Shown here piece by piece: positions 34,710 to 44,104 of a DNA stretch of 64,000 bases. Positions within the stretch are counted from its first letter, which is position 1; every line of letters begins with the position of its first letter. The DNA comes from Oxalobacteraceae bacterium AB_14 (GTDB lineage: Bacteria; Pseudomonadota; Gammaproteobacteria; Burkholderiales; Burkholderiaceae_D), in NCBI GenBank assembly GCA_000381565.1, contig KB906725.1, positions 3,048,377 to 3,112,376 of the forward strand. Direction: 5' to 3'. The notes beneath the pieces were generated by a model that was given only the letters and a program-made list of their open reading frames with translations, searched no databases and had not been told where the DNA came from. The position numbers and the translations under genes are program-made.

Positions 34710-36335
34710 GTGGGCAAGCGGGAACTCGGCGATGAATTCGACTATGTCGTGGTGGGAGGCGGTTCCGCCGGTTGCGTGCTGGCCGCGCGCCTGTCGGAAG
34801 ACCGGGCGGTGACGGTCTGTCTGCTGGAGGCGGGTGGTCCGGACAGCAGTGTGCTGATCCATGCGCCGGCGGCGGTGGTGGCCATGCTGCCGACCAAAAT
34901 CAACAACTACGCCTATCAGACCGTGCCTCAGCCGGGCCTGGACGGGCGGCGCGGCTACCAGCCGCGCGGCAAGACGCTGGGCGGCAGCAGCTCGATCAAC
35001 GCCATGCTGTACGTGCGCGGCAACCGCCAGGACTACGACGGCTGGGCCGCGCTGGGCAACCAGGGCTGGTCGTACCAGGATGTGCTGCCATATTTCCGCC
35101 GTTCGGAAAACTGCGAGATGTTCGGCTCGACCGCGCTGCGCGGCGCCGGCGGCCCGCTCAACGTGGCGTATCCGCGCCACGCCAGCCCGCTGAACCGGAT
35201 GTTCCTCGACGCCGCCGCCGCCAACGGCATCGCCGCCACCGACGACTACAACGGCGAACGGCAGGCCGGCGCCTTCATGTACCAGGTGACCCAGCGGGAC
35301 GGCGAGCGTTGCAGCGCCGCCAAGGGCTACCTCACGCCCAACCTGTCGCGGCCCAACCTGTCGGTGCTGACGCGCGCCGTCTCGGCCCGGGTGCTGCTGG
35401 AGCAGGGCCGCGCGGTGGGGGTGGAATATTATCAGGACGGCCAGACCAGGCAGGTGCATGCCCGGCGCGAGGTGGTGCTGTCGGCCGGCGCCTTCGGCTC
35501 GCCGCAGCTGCTGATGCTGTCCGGGATCGGTCCGGCCGCGGAGCTGCGCCGCCACGGCATCCCGCTGGCGCGCGATGTGCCGGGCGTGGGCCGGAACCTG
35601 CAGGACCATATCGACTACGTGCAGTCGTGGCGCACCCGCAGCGACACCGAGACCTTCGGCGTGTCGCTGCGCGGCGGCGCCAGGATGGGCGCGGCCATGC
35701 TGGAGTGGCGCCGCCGCCGCACCGGCATGGTGACCAGCCCCTACGCCGGCGCCGGCGCCTTCCTGCACTCCGGGCCCGGCGTCGCGGCGCCGGACCTGCA
35801 ACTGATCTTCGTGCTGGCCATCGTCGACGACCATGCGCGCAAGATGCATCTGGGGCACGGCATTTCCTGCCACGTCGACGTGATGCGCCCGCACAGCCGC
35901 GGCACGGTGACGCTGGCCGGGCGCGACGCGCGCGAGGCGCCGCTCATCGATCCGCGCTTCCTGTCCGACCAGCGCGATCTGGACCTGCTGGCCAAGGGCG
36001 CCCGCATCCAGCAGAAAATCATCGAGTCGGCGCCGTTCGACGGCGTGCGCGGCAAGATGCTGTACCCGGTGGACGCCAACGACGAGGCGGCGCTGCGCGC
36101 CGACATCCGCCGGCGCGCCGACACCCAGTACCACCCGTGCGGCACCTGCCGCATGGGGCCCGGCGACGATCCGCTGTCGGTGGTCGACCAGCGGCTGCGC
36201 GTGCACGGCATCGACCGCCTGCGGGTGGTGGACGCCTCCATCATGCCAACCATCGTCAGTGGCAATACCAATGCGCCGACCATCATGATCGCGGAAAAGG
36301 CCGCCGACATGATGCGCTTCGACGCCCGACAATAG
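34710..36335 (+). CDS. GMC-family FAD-dependent alcohol dehydrogenase
   Basis: This 541-aa enzyme starts at GTG 34710, chosen for the AGAAGGAGAC sequence before it. It shows the FAD-binding motif DYVVVGGGSAGCVLAARLSE, the GMC signatures GKTLGGSSSINAMLYVRG and SAGAFGSPQLLMLSGIGP, and the C-terminal active-site block YHPCGTCRMG and RVVDASIMPTIVSGNTNAP. The catalytic His is in the YHPCGT stretch. The AlkJ/LaoA-like branch oxidises medium and long alcohols to aldehydes with a quinone acceptor. It is followed after 19 bp by an alkylsulfatase and then an aldehyde dehydrogenase, which gives a coherent route. Confidence 0.92.
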   Translation: MGKRELGDEFDYVVVGGGSAGCVLAARLSEDRAVTVCLLEAGGPDSSVLIHAPAAVVAMLPTKINNYAYQTVPQPGLDGRRGYQPRGKTLGGSSSINAMLYVRGNRQDYDGWAALGNQGWSYQDVLPYFRRSENCEMFGSTALRGAGGPLNVAYPRHASPLNRMFLDAAAANGIAATDDYNGERQAGAFMYQVTQRDGERCSAAKGYLTPNLSRPNLSVLTRAVSARVLLEQGRAVGVEYYQDGQTRQVHARREVVLSAGAFGSPQLLMLSGIGPAAELRRHGIPLARDVPGVGRNLQDHIDYVQSWRTRSDTETFGVSLRGGARMGAAMLEWRRRRTGMVTSPYAGAGAFLHSGPGVAAPDLQLIFVLAIVDDHARKMHLGHGISCHVDVMRPHSRGTVTLAGRDAREAPLIDPRFLSDQRDLDLLAKGARIQQKIIESAPFDGVRGKMLYPVDANDEAALRADIRRRADTQYHPCGTCRMGPGDDPLSVVDQRLRVHGIDRLRVVDASIMPTIVSGNTNAPTIMIAEKAADMMRFDARQ

Positions 36336-36354
36336 AAAACCCAAGGAGACACAT

Positions 36355-38331
36355 ATGAAACGCACAATGATCCATGCGGCCCTGCTGGCCGCGCTGAGCG
36401 CCAACGCCGTGGCCGCGCCGCTGCCGCCCAAGCCGGTGCAGGAGCCCAGCCAGGCCGGCGCGCCGACGGCCCGCACGGCGGAGCTGAACCGCGCCTTCGG
36501 CGCCGGCCTGCCGCTGGCCGACCAGCGCGACTTCGACGCCGCCACGCGCGGCCTGATCGCCACCATGCCGGACGCCGTCGTCCGGGACGCCAAGGGCGGC
36601 GTGGTGTGGGACAGCGGCCGCAGCGCCTTCGTCGCCGGCGCGGCGCCGGCCAGCGTCAATCCCAGCCTGTGGCGGCAGGAGACGCTGAACGCCGTGCACG
36701 GCCTGTTCAAGGTCGCCGACGGCATCTACCAGCTGCGCAGCTACGACCTGGCCAACATGACGCTGGTGGCCGGCAAGAGCGGCTGGATCGTCATCGATCC
36801 GATGCTCACCGCCGAAGCGTCGCGCGCCGCGCTGGCCTTCGCCCGCCAGCAGCTGGGCGACAAGCCGGTGGTGGCGGTGATCTACACCCACAGCCACCTC
36901 GATCACTTCGGCGGCGTGCGCGGCGTCATCGACGACGCCGACGTCAAGGCCGGCAAGGTGCGCGTGATCGCGCCGGAAGGCTTCATGGAGTCGGCGGTGG
37001 CGGAGAATGTCCTGGCCGGCAACGCCATGACGCGCCGCGCCCAGTACCAGTTCGGCACCGCGCTGCCGTGGAATGAACGCGGCATGATAGGCACGGGCCT
37101 GGGCAAGGCGACCTCGCTCGGCAGCATCGGCCTGATCGCGCCGACCGAGACCATCTCCAGGACCGGCCAGAAGATCGAGGTGGACGGCGTGCCGATCGTG
37201 TTCCAGATGGCCAACGGCACCGAGGCGCCGGCCGAAATGACCTTCTACTTCCCGCTGCAGAAGGCGCTGTGCCTGTCCGAGGTGGTGACGCAGACCATGC
37301 ACAACCTCTACACGCTGCGCGGCGCCAAGATGCGCGATGCGCTGGGCTGGAGCAAATACATCAACGAGATGCTGGACCTGTTCCCGGACGCCGAGGTGGG
37401 ATTCCGCAGCCACCACTGGCCGACCTGGGGCCGGCAGGCGCTGCGCCAGCAGCTGGTCAACCAGCGCGACACCTACCGCTTCATCCACGACGAGGCGCTG
37501 CACCTGGCCAACCAGGGCAAGACGGCGTCCGACCTGGGCAACGCCGACTTCTTCCCGCGCGGCCTGCGCGACGACTTTTCCACGCACGGCTACTACGGCA
37601 CCCTGAGCCACAACCTGCGCGCCGTCTTCGACTTTTACCTGGGCTGGTACGACGGCAATCCGGCCATGCTCAATCCCCTGCCGCGCCAGCAGAGCGCCAC
37701 GCGCTATGTGGAGGCGATGGGCGGCGCCAAGGCGGTGCTGGCCAAGGCGCAGCGCGCCTACGACGCCGGCGACTACCGCTGGGTGGCGGAGATGGTCAAC
37801 CACCTGGTGTTCGCGCAGCCGGACAACCAGGCCGCGCGCGCGATGCAGATCAAGGCGCTGGAGCAGCTGGGCTACCAGGCCGAATCGGGCATCTGGCGCA
37901 ACGAGTACTTGACCGCGGCGCAGGAGCTGCGCGAAGGCGTCAAGCGCAATCCGACCTCGGCCCAGGGACCGGACCTGCTCAAGGCCGTGCCGCTGGAGAT
38001 GATCTTCGACTTCATGTCGGTGCGGCTGGACCACCAGAAGGCCGACGGCCGTTCGGTGGGCATCAACCTGGCCTTCACCGACAGCGGCGACAATTACGCG
38101 CTGGAGCTGTCCAACTCCGTGCTGAACAACACCAAGGGCAGGGTGCTGGCCCATCCCGACGTGACCCTGCGCCTGTCGCAGCCGGCCCTGTTCAAGATGC
38201 TGGTGGCGAAAGTGCCGCTGGCGCAGATGGTGCAGGCGGGCGAGGTCAAGCTCGAAGGCGACCCGCGCGCGCTGTCCTTCCTCGCCAACCTGGTCGACTT
38301 CGATCCGCTGTTCAAGATCGTCACGCCATGA
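36355..38331 (+). CDS. SdsA1-like alkylsulfatase (metallo-beta-lactamase fold), exported
   Basis: A 658-aa protein with a signal peptide (IHAALLAALSANAVAAP). The MBL site is THSHLDHFGGVRG, with later metal-site residues EGFMESAVAENV and HHWPTWG. The dimerisation domain follows (about 380-525), and a C-terminal SCP2-like domain (about 535-655) ends with LSFLANLVDFDPLFKI. This three-part layout is that of type III alkylsulfatases such as SdsA1, which cleave the C-O bond of primary alkyl sulfates to alcohol and sulfate. The stop overlaps the aldehyde dehydrogenase start (ATGA). Confidence 0.92.
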   Translation: MKRTMIHAALLAALSANAVAAPLPPKPVQEPSQAGAPTARTAELNRAFGAGLPLADQRDFDAATRGLIATMPDAVVRDAKGGVVWDSGRSAFVAGAAPASVNPSLWRQETLNAVHGLFKVADGIYQLRSYDLANMTLVAGKSGWIVIDPMLTAEASRAALAFARQQLGDKPVVAVIYTHSHLDHFGGVRGVIDDADVKAGKVRVIAPEGFMESAVAENVLAGNAMTRRAQYQFGTALPWNERGMIGTGLGKATSLGSIGLIAPTETISRTGQKIEVDGVPIVFQMANGTEAPAEMTFYFPLQKALCLSEVVTQTMHNLYTLRGAKMRDALGWSKYINEMLDLFPDAEVGFRSHHWPTWGRQALRQQLVNQRDTYRFIHDEALHLANQGKTASDLGNADFFPRGLRDDFSTHGYYGTLSHNLRAVFDFYLGWYDGNPAMLNPLPRQQSATRYVEAMGGAKAVLAKAQRAYDAGDYRWVAEMVNHLVFAQPDNQAARAMQIKALEQLGYQAESGIWRNEYLTAAQELREGVKRNPTSAQGPDLLKAVPLEMIFDFMSVRLDHQKADGRSVGINLAFTDSGDNYALELSNSVLNNTKGRVLAHPDVTLRLSQPALFKMLVAKVPLAQMVQAGEVKLEGDPRALSFLANLVDFDPLFKIVTP

Positions 38332-39782
38332 ACCAGCCTTTTTCCAGCAGGGCCGGATGCCCGCTCGCCGCGACCCACCAGCGCCTGCGCGCGGCCTGGC
38401 GGCGCGATCCCCATCCCGGCCGCAGCCAGCGCCATGACTGGCTGGAACGGCTGGTGCAGCTGACCGAGCGCCACGGCCAGGAACTGGTGGACGCCATCAG
38501 CGCCGACTTCGGCCACCGTTCGGCGCACGAGACGCGGCTGGCCGAGCTGACCCTGATCGCCGGCGCGGCGCGCCATGCGCAGCGCCACCTGAAGCGGTGG
38601 ATGAAGCCGCGCCGCATGGCCACCGCCTTGCAGTTCCTGCCGGGCCGCAACCGCTTGCTGTGCCAGCCGGTGGGCGTGGTCGGCATTATCGCGCCGTGGA
38701 ATTATCCGCACCAGCTGGCGTTCGGGCCGGCCATCGCCGCGCTGGCGGCCGGCAACCGGGTGATGCTCAAGCCGTCCGAATATACGCCGCGCTACGCGGC
38801 GCTGCTGGCGCAGCTGGTGCCGGCCTATTTCTCGCCGGACGAGATGGTGGTGGTCACCGGCGACCGCACGGTGGCGCAGGCCTTTTCCGCGCTGCCGTTC
38901 GATCATCTGGTGTTCACCGGCTCGACCGCCACCGGCCGCCACGTGGCGCAGGCCGCGGCCCGCAACCTGACGCCGGTGACGCTGGAACTGGGCGGCAAGT
39001 CACCGGCCATTATCGACAGCAGCGCCGCGCTGGAGGCGGCGGCGGCCAGCCTGGTGTTCGGCAAATTGGTCAACGCCGGCCAGACCTGCGTGGCGCCCGA
39101 CTACCTGCTGGTGCCGGCCGCGCTGCGCGACGCCATGGTCGACGCGCTGTGCCGGGCGGCGGCGCGCATGTACCCGACGCTGGCGGACAATCCCGACTAC
39201 AGCGCCATCATCAACGGCTCGCATTTGGCGCGGCTGCAAGGCCTGCTGGCCGACGCCGAAGGGCAGGGCGCGCGGCTGCTGCCGCTGGGCTGCGCCGACC
39301 GCGCCGAGATGGCGCGCGCGGCGGCCGCCGGCAAGCTGGCGCCGATGCTGGTGCTGGATACTGCGCCGTCGATGCGCATCATGCAGGAGGAGATCTTCGG
39401 ACCGCTGCTGCCGGTGCTGACCTATAGCGGCGACGTCGGCGAAGCGATCGCCCACATCAACGGCGGCGAGCGTCCGCTGGCCTTGTACTGGTACGGCAGC
39501 GATGCGCGCAACCGTGAGCGGGTGCTGCGCGAGACGGTGTCGGGCGGCGTTACGGTCAACGACTGCCTGTGGCACTTGTGCCAGGAGTCGCAACCCTTCG
39601 GCGGCGCCGGCGCCAGCGGCATGGGGGCGTATCACGGCGTCTGGGGATTCCGCGCCTTCAGCAAGGAAAAACCGGTGTTCCAGCAGTCGCGCCTGAGCGG
39701 TGTGCGTCTGTTGTATCCGCCCTATGGCAAGGTATTCGACGGCATGCTGAAATTGCTTCGGCTTCTCGGCACCTGGGGGTGA
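38328..39782 (+). CDS. Coniferyl/long-chain aldehyde dehydrogenase
   Basis: This 484-aa enzyme has all aldehyde dehydrogenase landmarks: GVVGIIAPWNYPHQLAFGP, the NAD loop FTGSTATGRHVA, the catalytic Glu in LELGGKSPAII and the catalytic Cys in NAGQTCVAPDY. PFGGAGASGMGAYHGVWGF lies near the C-terminus. The length and the QPVGVVGII start resemble the coniferyl-aldehyde (CalB) and fatty aldehyde branch. It oxidises the aldehyde made by the GMC enzyme to the acid. It is translationally coupled to the alkylsulfatase. Confidence 0.92.
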   Translation: MNQPFSSRAGCPLAATHQRLRAAWRRDPHPGRSQRHDWLERLVQLTERHGQELVDAISADFGHRSAHETRLAELTLIAGAARHAQRHLKRWMKPRRMATALQFLPGRNRLLCQPVGVVGIIAPWNYPHQLAFGPAIAALAAGNRVMLKPSEYTPRYAALLAQLVPAYFSPDEMVVVTGDRTVAQAFSALPFDHLVFTGSTATGRHVAQAAARNLTPVTLELGGKSPAIIDSSAALEAAAASLVFGKLVNAGQTCVAPDYLLVPAALRDAMVDALCRAAARMYPTLADNPDYSAIINGSHLARLQGLLADAEGQGARLLPLGCADRAEMARAAAAGKLAPMLVLDTAPSMRIMQEEIFGPLLPVLTYSGDVGEAIAHINGGERPLALYWYGSDARNRERVLRETVSGGVTVNDCLWHLCQESQPFGGAGASGMGAYHGVWGFRAFSKEKPVFQQSRLSGVRLLYPPYGKVFDGMLKLLRLLGTWG

Positions 39783-39877
39783 GCGCTGCGGTGACTTGCC
39801 AATAACGGCTGCCAGTTTCCAGCTCAAAACCCATAGTGCGATCGCGACCGGGATCATTAGGGCCTTCAAACATCCGC

Positions 39878-41860
39878 CTACCAATCCCGGCGCACCCGTA
39901 ATATCGCGAAGGGCTGGGTACGCGTCACATTGTGCTCGACGAAGTCGACCGCGCCGGCCAAGCGGTCGCCAGCATAGTGGGTGCGGTCATTGCTGACGAC
40001 GCGCCCGGCGAGGTTGTTCAATTCCAGCGTCACCATCAGCTTGGCCGCCGGCCGGTAGTTGACGAACGCGCGGGCCCAGCCCGTGCCATTGCTGGTGTCG
40101 TGCTCGGCCACCTGCCAGCTGTCGTTGCTCCAGCCATTGTCGAGCGACATGCCCCAGGCTGTCCTCTGGCGTGGCAAGTCCTGCGAAAATTCTATCCTCC
40201 AGGCCAGCGGCTGCTCGCCGGACAGCGCGCGCGTCTGCAGCGTGGTGGGATCGATGACGGACGAGGAGCGCCTGGTCATCGACAACTTGAGCAGCCCCTG
40301 CGGCAGCGACCAGTTGTCGGTCGGCAGCGTGAGCAGGCCGGTGACGTTGCCGGCGCTGGCGTCGCCGATATTGCCGGCGGCGTCGTAGCTGGCGGTCGGT
40401 GTGCGGATCGGCATGCGGTCGACCAGGTCGCTGATGCGCGATTGCGTATAGCTCAACATCGCGGAACCCCGTTCCCAGAAGCGGTATTCGAGCGCGCCTT
40501 CGCACAGCCAGGTCTTGGCCGGAACCAGATCGGGCAGGTCGGCCCGCAGCGTCTTGTCGGCGATGCCGAAATAGCCTGCGGCATCGCCGAAGTTCAGCTG
40601 GCTGACTTCGCGCTCCATGCGCAAGCGCAGCAGCAACGACGAGGTCGGCGACAAGGACAGCCGCAATCTCGGCTTGGGATGGACGTAGGCCCTGGCCTCC
40701 GGCTGGTCGGCGCCGATGCGCAAGCTGGAGTGTTCGATTTTCAGGCCGGCTTCGGCACTGAGCGAGCTGTCGACCTGCCATGCGGAAGACAGCTGGCCTT
40801 CAAGCCGTGATTCCTGTACCCAGGCGCTGCCGGTCGGCGACACGGCGGCATCGGCGTTGACCTGGTAGCTGTTGCTGTTGTCGTTGGTGTTGACGGTCCG
40901 CTCCACACCGCCGCGTAGCGTGACCCCGTCCAGCGCCCGCCAGCTCAGCTGTCCCGCCAGGAGCCGTTCCTTGGCCGAGGAATTAGCGAGCGAATACGAT
41001 GGGCTGCCGCCGGCCGCATATGTCGATTCGGCGTTCAGCGCGGATGTGCGATGCAGCGCCTTGAGGTCCATGCTGGCGCCATGCGCCAGCTCGCGCGTGT
41101 AGCCCCAGCCCTGTTCCAGCGTGCGTCCGGCATTGTCGTTGCTGCCCAGCGAGCGCATCGCGGCGTCGTACCGGGCTTGCGACCGGTAGCTCCAGGGATA
41201 GGCCGCGGCGCTCCAGCTCAGTTGGCCGTCCAGCAGATCCTGGCCATAGTTCAGTTTCATCGTCTTGTTTTCGGCGATGCCGGCGCCCACGATGGCCACC
41301 TCGGCGGCCGGGGCGGCGCGGGCGTACAGCGTGGTCCTGCTCCCCTGTCCCTGCGACATATCCGGCGACCGCGACCTGGCCAGCGTGACGTTGATGCGCT
41401 GGTCCCCGTGTGTCAGGTTGTAGTTGCCATCGAGCGAGGGCTGGTGGATGCCGTCCGCCGTCAGGTAGCTGGAGGCGCTGAGGCTGGCCGTAGCCAGGTC
41501 CATCTGTTTGAGCAGGATGTTGGCCACGGTTGGATAGCCCTGCATGTCGATGCCGCCCGCGCCGCCATTGATCACGTCGATGTGCTCGACGGCGGCCAGC
41601 GGGATGCGGCCCAGCACTTCGCCGAGCGGATCGGTCTTGGCAGCGGGGCGCTTTCCGTTGATGAGCACGTTGCCGGCCACGCCACGCGACACATTCCCGC
41701 CATCGAAGACAAAACCGGGCAGGCGGGCCACCATGTCCATCGCTGTGCTGGCCTGAGACTGCGCGAAGTAGTCCGGCCGGTACGACTGTGCCGCCGCCAG
41801 CGGGGCGGTCAGCGCGCCGGCCAGCAGGGCGGCGTGATGGAGGTATGTCTTGTGTCGCAT
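39878..41860 (-). CDS. TonB-dependent receptor-like outer-membrane protein
   Basis: A 660-aa protein. The ATG at 41860 gives a signal peptide (MRHKTYLHHAALLAGALTAPLAAAQ). A plug domain follows: MDMVARLPGFVFDGG, VLINGKRPAAKTDPLGEVLGRIPLAAVEHIDVINGG. The rest is a beta barrel ending in a charged-aromatic residue (RVRRDW). It resembles the short, N-terminally reduced TonB-dependent receptors with an outer-membrane beta-barrel family C-terminus. I see no typical TonB box. The cargo is unknown. It is divergent from the binding-protein-like gene at 42053, which may work with it. Confidence 0.85.
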   Translation of the reverse strand: MRHKTYLHHAALLAGALTAPLAAAQSYRPDYFAQSQASTAMDMVARLPGFVFDGGNVSRGVAGNVLINGKRPAAKTDPLGEVLGRIPLAAVEHIDVINGGAGGIDMQGYPTVANILLKQMDLATASLSASSYLTADGIHQPSLDGNYNLTHGDQRINVTLARSRSPDMSQGQGSRTTLYARAAPAAEVAIVGAGIAENKTMKLNYGQDLLDGQLSWSAAAYPWSYRSQARYDAAMRSLGSNDNAGRTLEQGWGYTRELAHGASMDLKALHRTSALNAESTYAAGGSPSYSLANSSAKERLLAGQLSWRALDGVTLRGGVERTVNTNDNSNSYQVNADAAVSPTGSAWVQESRLEGQLSSAWQVDSSLSAEAGLKIEHSSLRIGADQPEARAYVHPKPRLRLSLSPTSSLLLRLRMEREVSQLNFGDAAGYFGIADKTLRADLPDLVPAKTWLCEGALEYRFWERGSAMLSYTQSRISDLVDRMPIRTPTASYDAAGNIGDASAGNVTGLLTLPTDNWSLPQGLLKLSMTRRSSSVIDPTTLQTRALSGEQPLAWRIEFSQDLPRQRTAWGMSLDNGWSNDSWQVAEHDTSNGTGWARAFVNYRPAAKLMVTLELNNLAGRVVSNDRTHYAGDRLAGAVDFVEHNVTRTQPFAILRVRRDW

Positions 41861-42052
41861 TTCAACATTGTGCAATGAACACCATCGGTTCGCAATTGCG
41901 AAATTCACCAAATCGCCATCGAGTTCGGCGGGCGCCGCACGATCCAAATGTGGCATTTGCGGAACAGCCTCCGCATATCGCTACTGAATCACGGGGCGGA
42001 CGTTGATAATGTGTGTTTTCGGCACAGACCGCCATCGGCAGACGGGTTCTCA

Positions 42053-42814
42053 ATGCGTGGATGTAAATTTCTGATCGGCGTCCTATTGTCCGCCGTAACC
42101 ATGCAGCGGGCGCTCGCCGCGCCGCCGGTACGGTTTCTCATGCTGGAGAACCGCACCATGCCGTTTGGCCTGGTGGAACAGGGGGCGAATGGGCGCTTGA
42201 TACTGGCCGGCGGCATCACCAAGGATTGGCAAGACGCCCTGGCCAGGGAACTCGGCAGGACGCCCGCCTATGTGCTGTTGCCCCGTAAGCGCCAGGATAT
42301 GGCGGTGCTCCATAAATTGGCGGATTTGCGCTGCTTCGTCAGTCCCGATTGGCTCACCAGCGAACAGGTGGCGCAGTACGACTGGCCGGCGCCGTTCTTC
42401 GATGTCGAGGAGCGCCTGGTCGGTCCGGTCAACGGCAGGCCGCTGGACAGCATGGACGAGCTATCCGGCGCCCGTGTCGGGACCGTGCTCGGCTATAGCT
42501 ACCGTAGCCTGGAGCCGCTGTTTGCCGACGGTCGCGCCAAGCGGGACGACGCGAACAACGAGACCTCCCTATTGCTCAAGCAAGTGGCCGGCCGCACCGA
42601 TTTCATGGTCATGCGCAGCCTCGACTTCGAGTATCAACAGAAGACCGATCCGGCGCTGAAAAAACTGCGCCTCACTGCGGTCGTGGTCAGCCGGTTTGCC
42701 ATGTATTGCGCCCGTCCAAAGTACAGCAGCGTGACGCTGCGCGACCTGAGCAACGCGCAAACGCGCTTGCTCAACGCGGGCGTGCTGGACAGGATTGTGG
42801 CGCGCTATCGCTAG
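42053..42814 (+). CDS. Periplasmic substrate-binding-like protein
   Basis: A 253-aa protein with a signal peptide (FLIGVLLSAVTMQRALAAP) at ATG 42053. The body follows the SBP_bac_3 order: FLMLENRTMPFGLVEQG, DWQDALARELGRTPAYVLLPRKR, DWPAPFFDVEERLVG, ARVGTVLGYSYRSLEPLF and LLLKQVAGRTDFMVMR. No permease or ATPase gene is adjacent, so it may be a stand-alone sensor or signalling partner rather than part of an ABC transporter. The divergent receptor gene and the downstream small gene are its neighbours. Confidence 0.78.
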   Translation: MRGCKFLIGVLLSAVTMQRALAAPPVRFLMLENRTMPFGLVEQGANGRLILAGGITKDWQDALARELGRTPAYVLLPRKRQDMAVLHKLADLRCFVSPDWLTSEQVAQYDWPAPFFDVEERLVGPVNGRPLDSMDELSGARVGTVLGYSYRSLEPLFADGRAKRDDANNETSLLLKQVAGRTDFMVMRSLDFEYQQKTDPALKKLRLTAVVVSRFAMYCARPKYSSVTLRDLSNAQTRLLNAGVLDRIVARYR

Positions 42815-43002
42815 CGTATGCAGACGGCGGGCCGCTGCCGGCGTGTCTCGGGGTAGGCCAGCACCCGGCGGATCGCCTCGAGCGGCACATGGTAGGTCCG
42901 CATATACGTCCAGGCGATGGCCGACCCCTTCGAGTTGGCCAGCCAGATGCCGTGCTCCACGACCGAGCTGATCACATTGTTGGTACGTTGGTCTCCATGC
43001 AT
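42811..43002 (-). CDS. Small protein of unknown function (63 aa)
   Basis: The ATG at 43002 follows GGAGAG at good spacing and gives MHGDQRTNNVISSVVEHGIW, then SKGSAIAWTYMRTYHVPLEAI and a basic tail. The stop overlaps the last 4 bp of the convergent binding-protein gene. It has no signal peptide or Cys motif. The helical core AIAWTYMRTYHVPLEAIRRVL looks like a small DNA- or protein-binding module. I do not recognise the family. Confidence 0.6.
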   Translation of the reverse strand: MHGDQRTNNVISSVVEHGIWLANSKGSAIAWTYMRTYHVPLEAIRRVLAYPETRRQRPAVCIR

Positions 43003-43168
43003 GCTTAACTCTCCGGGCAAAACGGAAACGTTATTACATAATTAAAAATCATGTCGCCACGTTGAAGTTCGTCCCTTGGCGGCGCCGAAGACCAGCATCA
43101 CGATGCGATGCCGCACAAAGCCGCATCGCCGCACACGGGCGGGCCGCTGCTGCATTGACGGGCCAAGG

Positions 43169-44074
43169 TCACTTCAGAAATTGCACCAGTTTCGGCACGA
43201 CTTCCGAGGTCGCTTCCTCCATCAGCCAGTGCCCGCTGTTTTTGATGATGACACCTTCCACCTTGGTGTCGACCAGGCGGGCCTGCTGTATCAGGAATTG
43301 GCCCGACGCCTTTTCGCCGGTCAGCACGAGCATAGGCATCGTCAATGGCGTCTTCATGTAGTCGCCAAATTCAGCCGCGTCCTGGGCGAATGCGCGGAAC
43401 ACTTCGAAGCCAGCGCGCATATGACCTTCCTGCGCATATTCGGCCGTGTAGAATTTGCGATCGGCTTCGCTCAGCGATTTCGTTTTATCGGCGGCAAAGT
43501 CGTTCCAGAAGTGCTCGAAATAGGTGCGCTCACGACCTTTGACCAGCGCGAGCGGGGTCTCGCCATAGAAATGGAAATGCCACAAATCGCGCAGCAACCA
43601 AACATCCTTCCAATTGCCGACGCCCGGCAGGAAGGCATCCATCAGCACGATTTTGCTGACTTCCTGCGGATACTGGGCGGCGTACGCGTAAGCCACCATG
43701 AGGCCGATATCGTGCCCCACGATTTTGGCCGACTTGATTCCCAAGCCGGTTGCCAGCGCATGCACATCCTGCGCCATGACTGATTTGGTGTAGGGGCCAG
43801 GAGGCAGGCCGGACTTTCCGAAGCCGCGCAGATCCGGCGCGATCACCAGGTGGTCTTTCGACAGCTGGGCGATCAGCGGCAGCCACATATGGCTCGATTC
43901 AGTATAGCCATGCATGAGAATGACCGGGTCGCCTTGGCCCGCGGTCAGATAATGGATCCGTACGCCGTTCGCTTCAACAAATTTACTCTGGGGCGCTTCG
44001 GCATGCGCTTGCCCAATGAGCGCGCAAAACAGCAGTAAGCCTATCTGCAGCGACTTGATGATATTTCCTGACAT
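43169..44074 (-). CDS. Exported alpha/beta hydrolase, epoxide hydrolase-like
   Basis: A 301-aa protein with signal peptide (LQIGLLLFCALIGQAHAEA). The alpha/beta fold shows the oxyanion HGYTESSHMW, APDLRGFGKSG and the nucleophile elbow VGHDIGLMVAYAYA. The nucleophile is therefore Asp, as in epoxide hydrolases and haloalkane dehalogenases, rather than the Ser of esterases. The catalytic His is in NSGHWLMEE. The cap region contains FHFYGETPLALVKGRERTYFEHFW. It forms an operon with the SDR gene 30 bp upstream. Confidence 0.88.
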   Translation of the reverse strand: MSGNIIKSLQIGLLLFCALIGQAHAEAPQSKFVEANGVRIHYLTAGQGDPVILMHGYTESSHMWLPLIAQLSKDHLVIAPDLRGFGKSGLPPGPYTKSVMAQDVHALATGLGIKSAKIVGHDIGLMVAYAYAAQYPQEVSKIVLMDAFLPGVGNWKDVWLLRDLWHFHFYGETPLALVKGRERTYFEHFWNDFAADKTKSLSEADRKFYTAEYAQEGHMRAGFEVFRAFAQDAAEFGDYMKTPLTMPMLVLTGEKASGQFLIQQARLVDTKVEGVIIKNSGHWLMEEATSEVVPKLVQFLK

Positions 44075-44104
44075 GATGAGCTCCTATGGTAAAAACGTGC
44101 CTTC

